Source: Psychrobacillus sp044762745
GTDB lineage: Bacteria; Bacillota; Bacilli; Bacillales_A; Planococcaceae
Assembly (NCBI RefSeq): GCF_044762745.1
Contig: NZ_JBIWEX010000010.1
Location: forward strand, 62,001-126,000
DNA length: 64,000 nt
Direction: 5' to 3'
Every line of letters starts with the position of its first letter. Position 1 is the stretch's first letter. Below are positions 59,828 through 64,000 of the stretch, piece by piece. The translations under genes and the position numbers were made by a program. Below the pieces are notes generated by a model. The model ran no database searches. It was not told the origin of the DNA and saw nothing but the letters and a program-made list of their open reading frames with translations.

Positions 59828-61297
59828 TTGAATCATTTTAATAGAGAGAAAGCGACGGCTGCCGGCTATAGTAATGATGTTTTGCCGACAAAAGAAGTCG
59901 ATAGAAATTGGGGAATAGGAAATTTTTTCACTGTTTGGATGGGCTCTGTTCATAACATTCCAAACTATATTGCCATTGGCGGTCTTTTTGCTTTAGGAAT
60001 GTCAGTTGGTCAAGTCTTTGGGGCTATTATGGTTGCCTCTGTAGTCATTGCGTTGATGCTCGTTCTTAACGGTCATGCAGGATCAAAATACGGATTGCCG
60101 TTTGCGATGCTGTTGCGTTTATCATATGGACCGAAAGGAGCAATGATTCCTGGAGTTTTAAGGGGAGTTATTTCGGCGATTATGTGGTTCGGATTTCAAA
60201 CGTACGCAGGAAGCCAAGCATTATCAATCTTAATTGGAAAGCTTTGGCCGACGTATTTAACGTTAGGCGGAGATTGGAGCTTATTAGGATTATCATTGCC
60301 GGCATTACTTTCGTTTTTAATATTTTGGTTATTTAATGTTGCTTTGATTTATGGTGGTATGGGGTTCTTAGGTAAATTTACTAATATCCTCTCGCCGCTT
60401 GTTTATATTGTTTTTGGTGGAATGGCAATTTGGGCCATTAACTTAGCAGGTGGAATTGGCCCTATTTTAGCGTATACCGGCTCGGGAGTTGCAGGAAATA
60501 AAATCATTATTTTCTTCGCGGCTATAACAGCAGTGATTGCAGCGTGGGCAGCACCGATTGTAAACGTTTCAGATTTCACGAAGCTCGCGAAATCTACGAA
60601 AACGCAAGCAATTGGACAAACTGTCGGACTTGTTGTGGCATATCTTTTATTTGCGATTGCGAGTATCTCGATTATTGTTGGATCTGAAATCGCTTTTGGG
60701 ACACCGATATGGAACGTACTTGATGTTGTAGCTCGGTTTGACGGGACGTTTGCCATCGCTATTTCCGTTCTTACTCTATGCTTAACTACATTATCAGTTA
60801 ACGTTACCGGAAATATTGTACCTGCCGGTTACCAATTAGCGTCCTTATTTCCAAAAAAACTAACTTTCAAATCCGGTGCAATCCTTGCCGCAATCATAGG
60901 AATTCTCACTATGCCATGGAAACTGATGGAAAGTGCAACGAGTGTTTTTACTTTCTTAAATGTTGTTGGTGGGATATTAGCTCCGGTTACTGGAATCATG
61001 TTGGCTCAATATTTCATCATATCCAAAAAGAATATTGATTTGGATGCATTATATGATGCCAAAAAAGGAAGGTACCATTATTCAAAAGGTTTTAATGTAA
61101 ATGCGATTGTAACTACAATTATTGCAGGCGTCGTTTGTTTGATCGGCAATTTTGTTCCCTTTTTAAAACCACTTTACGATATGTCTTGGTTTGTAGGAAT
61201 CATTACTGCCTTTATTCTTTACACGGCGCTTGAATCTGCGCGTTCAAAAGGAACTTTGTTAGAAAAAACTCCAGAATTAACTAAGGAAAATAGTTAA
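59828..61297 (+). CDS. NCS1-family permease, copy 2
   Basis: The protein is 489 residues from the TTG at 59828, 7 nt after AAGGAGGA; an ATG at 59801 lies before that site. It is paralogous to the permease at 50874 with long identical stretches (WFGFQTYAGS, IAFGTPIWNVLDVV, GNIVPAGYQLASLFPKKLTFKSGA). Its N-terminus (NHFNREKATAAGYSNDVLPTKEVDRNWG) shows what the first copy lacks if started at its ATG. It is the first gene of duplicated block 2 and a probable allantoin importer. Confidence 0.92.
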   Translation: MNHFNREKATAAGYSNDVLPTKEVDRNWGIGNFFTVWMGSVHNIPNYIAIGGLFALGMSVGQVFGAIMVASVVIALMLVLNGHAGSKYGLPFAMLLRLSYGPKGAMIPGVLRGVISAIMWFGFQTYAGSQALSILIGKLWPTYLTLGGDWSLLGLSLPALLSFLIFWLFNVALIYGGMGFLGKFTNILSPLVYIVFGGMAIWAINLAGGIGPILAYTGSGVAGNKIIIFFAAITAVIAAWAAPIVNVSDFTKLAKSTKTQAIGQTVGLVVAYLLFAIASISIIVGSEIAFGTPIWNVLDVVARFDGTFAIAISVLTLCLTTLSVNVTGNIVPAGYQLASLFPKKLTFKSGAILAAIIGILTMPWKLMESATSVFTFLNVVGGILAPVTGIMLAQYFIISKKNIDLDALYDAKKGRYHYSKGFNVNAIVTTIIAGVVCLIGNFVPFLKPLYDMSWFVGIITAFILYTALESARSKGTLLEKTPELTKENS

Positions 61298-61375
61298 TAA
61301 AAGAATTGTGCGAATGAATGTTTGGTCTGAAAAATGGTAAGTTAAAAATTTTTGATAGCTGAGAGGGGAATTCAA

Positions 61376-62731
61376 ATGGTATTTGATTTAGTTATTAAAG
61401 GCGGGAATGTTGTATTACGTGATGGTGTTTATAAAGTTGATATCGGGATTAAAGATGAAAAGATTTCTTGCATTGCTGAACATATTACGGATGATGCAAA
61501 AGAGGTAATCGATGCAACTGGACAATATGTTATGCCAGGAATGATTGATACACATGTTCACATTAGTGAACCTGGACGTACAGAGTGGGAAGGTTTCGAA
61601 ACGGGATCGAAATCGCTAGCTGCTGGAGGAACAACTAGTTATGTAGAAATGCCGCTTAATGCCTTGCCAGCAACAATCAATAAAAGAGCATTAGATCTTA
61701 AGCTAGAAGCAGCTGTTAACCAAAACTACGTTGATTACGCATTTTACGGTGGACTCGTACCGGAGAACCTGGACAATCTAAAAGAATTAGCTGACGCTGG
61801 CGTTCTCGCTTTCAAATGCTTCTTATCCGATATTACAAGTGATATTCCGGAAGATTTTATAAATGTAGATGATTACACATTATACAAAGGTATGCAAAAG
61901 TTAGCTGAATTGGATCAAATTCTTTGTATCCATGCGGAAAATGCGTCTGTTACATCTGGACTTTCTAAAGAGTTTGCGAGGGAAGGCAAAAACTCTGGTG
62001 TAGAATATGCAGAGTCGCGTCCAATTTTTACAGAAGTGGAAGCAGTCAGCCGTGCGATTCTTTTTGCTAAAGAGACTGGTTGTAAATTGCATCTTGTTCA
62101 TATTAGTACTTCAGAGGCAATCCAGACTATCTTGAAAGCACGTGCAGAAGGTGTAGATGTAACGGTTGAATCATGCCCTCATTATTTTGCCTTTACTGCC
62201 GAGCAAGTTGATGAAATCGGTCCTAGAGCAAAATGTCAACCTCCAATCAGAAAAGCAGAAGACCAAGCAAAATTATGGGACGAGCTGCTGAATGGGAATA
62301 TTGATTGGTTAACATCTGACCATTCACCTTGTACGGAGGACTTAAAGCAAGGAAATCTTTGGGAAGCTTGGGGCGGAATTAGCGGTGCGCAAAACAACGT
62401 CGATCTTATGTTTGACTTGGCTGTTAAACAACGTGGATTAGCCGTTCATAAATTTGTTGATTTAATTGCAACGAATCCAGCTGAACGTTTCAACATTTCC
62501 CATAAAGGTGAAATTGCCGTTTCAAAAGATGCTGATATCATTTTAGTAGACCCTAACCAGTCATATACGGTTAAAAGGGAAGACCTTTACTACAAAAACA
62601 AACATAGTGCATATGAAGGTAGAAAAATTGACTGCCGCGTAACAAAAACAATTGTTCGAGGAAATGTTGTATTTGATTTAGAAAATGGAATCGTCGGAGA
62701 ACCAGTTGGAAAGTTAATTTCTGCTAACTAA
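61376..62731 (+). CDS. Allantoinase-type amidohydrolase, type A copy 2
   Basis: The protein is 451 residues from the ATG at 61376, after GAGAGGGG; an upstream ATA/TTG extension is unlikely. It retains all metal-site motifs: DTHVHISEPG, AFKCFLSDI, CIHAEN, LHLVHIST, LTSDHSPC. It is very close to the protein at 52338 along the whole length, for example an identical SDHSPCTEDLKQGN stretch. Two nearly identical type A enzymes suggest dosage or regulatory rather than substrate differences between the blocks. Confidence 0.9.
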   Translation: MVFDLVIKGGNVVLRDGVYKVDIGIKDEKISCIAEHITDDAKEVIDATGQYVMPGMIDTHVHISEPGRTEWEGFETGSKSLAAGGTTSYVEMPLNALPATINKRALDLKLEAAVNQNYVDYAFYGGLVPENLDNLKELADAGVLAFKCFLSDITSDIPEDFINVDDYTLYKGMQKLAELDQILCIHAENASVTSGLSKEFAREGKNSGVEYAESRPIFTEVEAVSRAILFAKETGCKLHLVHISTSEAIQTILKARAEGVDVTVESCPHYFAFTAEQVDEIGPRAKCQPPIRKAEDQAKLWDELLNGNIDWLTSDHSPCTEDLKQGNLWEAWGGISGAQNNVDLMFDLAVKQRGLAVHKFVDLIATNPAERFNISHKGEIAVSKDADIILVDPNQSYTVKREDLYYKNKHSAYEGRKIDCRVTKTIVRGNVVFDLENGIVGEPVGKLISAN

Positions 62732-62741
62732 ATGGTTCATT

Positions 62742-62783
62742 CAATCCCTTTGTCATTGTCAAATCCGGCAATGGCAAAGGGAT
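62742..62783 (+). other. Hairpin between the allantoinase genes of block 2
   Basis: ATCCCTTTG-TCATTG pairs with CAATG-GCAAAGGGAT around a central loop. No T run follows, so it may be an RNA-processing or stability element rather than a terminator. Confidence 0.5.
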
Positions 62784-62808
62784 ATATATATACTTGGAGG
62801 AATGACAG

Positions 62809-64000
62809 ATGACTACATACGATTTAATCATTAAAAACGGGAAAATTGTTACAGCTGAATCGATTGTTCAAGGAGATATTGCGATTAAAGACGGTAAAAT
62901 CAAAGAAGTTGGTCAATCACTTCAAGGTTCGGCTGATCGAGTAATCGATGCAGAAGGGCTTCATATTTTGCCTGGATTAATTGATACGCATGTACACTTT
63001 AATGAGCCTGGAAGAACAGAATGGGAAGGAATTGAAACAGGGAGCCGTGGCTTAGCTGCTGGTGGAGTTACAACTTTCTTCGATATGCCATTAAACAGCA
63101 CACCGCCAACGATCAACAAAGAAAACTTAGATCTAAAAAAGGCATGTGCAGATGAAAAAGCGATTGTAAATCCTCGTTACTGGGGTGGACTTGTTCCCGA
63201 AAATATTGAAGATCTAAAAGAACTTCATGAGAATGGTGTCATCGGATTCAAAGCGTTCATGTCACCGAGCGGCATCGCTGATTTTAATCATGTTGACGAT
63301 GAAACGATTTTCAAAGGGATGAAAGAAATCGCTTCTCTTGGCTCTCGTCTTGCAGTTCACGCTGAAAGCACAGTTATTTGTGATCAGCTTGCAGAAGAAA
63401 AGCAAAAGCAAGGTAAAACGACTGCAAGAGATTTTGTTGAATCAAGACCAATCATTTCTGAAATAGAAGCTGTAAGAAGAATCATCTCTTATGCAGAAGC
63501 AACTGGCTGTAAAGTACATGTTGTCCATGCAAGCAGTAGAAAAGTCGTTGAAGTCATTCTAGCGGCGCAAGCTAGAGGCGTCGATATTACAGTTGAAACT
63601 TGCGCACATTATTTAGCTTTAACTGTAAAAGACCTTGAAGAAAAAGGCGGATTAGCGAAGTGCTGCCCTCCGTTACGCGATGAAGATGAGGTTGAAGATT
63701 TATGGGTTGCGGTTGCTAATGGAGAGATTAATGTAATTGCCTCTGACCATTCTCCAGCTCCAGCATCTATGAAAACAATAACAGATAACTATTTCGAAGG
63801 TTGGGGCGGAATCTCAGGTGCTCAATCCACTTTAAACGTCATGTTAACAGAAGGGTATTTCAAACGTAACCTTCCTTTGGAGAAAATTGTTGCCTTAACA
63901 GCGACAAACCCGGCGAAATTATTCGGGCTTGATAGTAAAGGAACAATTGCTGAAGGGTATGATGCTGATCTAGCGATTGTAAATCTAGAAGAAAGCTTTG
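62809..64000 (+). CDS. Allantoinase, type B copy 2, 5' part
   Basis: The frame opens at the ATG after TTGGAGG and is still open at the window end, giving 397 codons of an expected ~443. The visible sequence includes DTHVHFNEPGRTEWEG, GFKAFMSPSGIADF, LAVHAEST, VHVVHASSRKVV and ASDHSPAPASM, so all catalytic motifs are inside the window. It is closest to the protein at 53740. It should convert allantoin to allantoate. Confidence 0.92.
   Translation, partial: MTTYDLIIKNGKIVTAESIVQGDIAIKDGKIKEVGQSLQGSADRVIDAEGLHILPGLIDTHVHFNEPGRTEWEGIETGSRGLAAGGVTTFFDMPLNSTPPTINKENLDLKKACADEKAIVNPRYWGGLVPENIEDLKELHENGVIGFKAFMSPSGIADFNHVDDETIFKGMKEIASLGSRLAVHAESTVICDQLAEEKQKQGKTTARDFVESRPIISEIEAVRRIISYAEATGCKVHVVHASSRKVVEVILAAQARGVDITVETCAHYLALTVKDLEEKGGLAKCCPPLRDEDEVEDLWVAVANGEINVIASDHSPAPASMKTITDNYFEGWGGISGAQSTLNVMLTEGYFKRNLPLEKIVALTATNPAKLFGLDSKGTIAEGYDADLAIVNLEESF

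Larger units (their letters stand above)
59828..64000 (+). repeat. Duplicated block NCS1-allantoinase-allantoinase, copy 2 (runs off window)
   Basis: Same gene order and orientation as 50874-55071. The spacer between the two allantoinases carries a hairpin (62742-62783) that copy 1 lacks. Confidence 0.85.

Overview
The window is low-GC chromosomal DNA from a Gram-positive Bacillales bacterium. Several features suggest Planococcaceae (Lysinibacillus, Psychrobacillus or Sporosarcina type): frequent TTG/GTG starts with strong AGGAGG sites, a CIRCE-controlled groESL operon beside the Bacillus-like tsaEB-rimI-tsaD / ABC-F / rex / CPBP cluster, a ureABCEFGD-ureH urease operon, a guanine-class riboswitch and a SigD-type promoter. 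Genus-level assignment is inference. No rRNA, tRNA, CRISPR or intact mobile element was seen.

Layout. 1-2 kb: 3' end of a thiolase gene and a secreted LysM-3D cell-wall protein. 2.4-8.8 kb: an operon for an ABC importer, an alkaline-phosphatase-superfamily hydrolase, a DeoR regulator and a PHP-type phosphoesterase, probably for scavenging a phosphorylated compound. 8.9-9.9 kb: membrane acyltransferase. 10-18.4 kb: urea/urease region, in which a urea transporter lies between two copies of a duplicated block encoding an unknown ~72-residue domain, followed by ureABCEFGD and a nickel permease. 18.5-28 kb: housekeeping genes (yugN-like, t6A tRNA-modification genes, ABC-F, rex, CPBP protease, groES-groEL). 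A DnaA-box cluster lies between tsaD and the ABC-F gene, and a palindromic REP-like element lies between groES and groEL.

28-46.4 kb looks like a stack of old integrative elements at the 3' end of groEL. There are four decayed, same-strand 3' ends of tyrosine-recombinase genes, and two further degenerate copies of the groEL 3' end at 41.2 and 46.4 kb. The cargo between them still looks functional: a two-component system with a convergent ABC exporter, an SDR/TetR divergent pair, a riboswitch-controlled BMP-type nucleoside ABC importer, a triple-RidA fusion protein and a SigD-promoted chemoreceptor.

47-49.4 kb: a secreted acidic repeat protein and an alpha/beta hydrolase. 49.7-64 kb: a purine/allantoin catabolism region with a 2-hydroxyacid dehydrogenase, an [NCS1 permease - allantoinase - allantoinase] block present twice, and between the copies a PucR-family regulator, a RidA and another NCS1 permease. 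The last allantoinase runs off the window. Imported purines or allantoin would yield urea and glyoxylate. The urease operon and the dehydrogenase could handle these, which would link the two ends of the window metabolically (inference).

The most unusual structure is a set of three intergenic arrays (942-1046, 2148-2252, 22089-22214). Each is built on a different 9-14 nt core, and each repeats at exactly 21 nt, i.e. two DNA helical turns.
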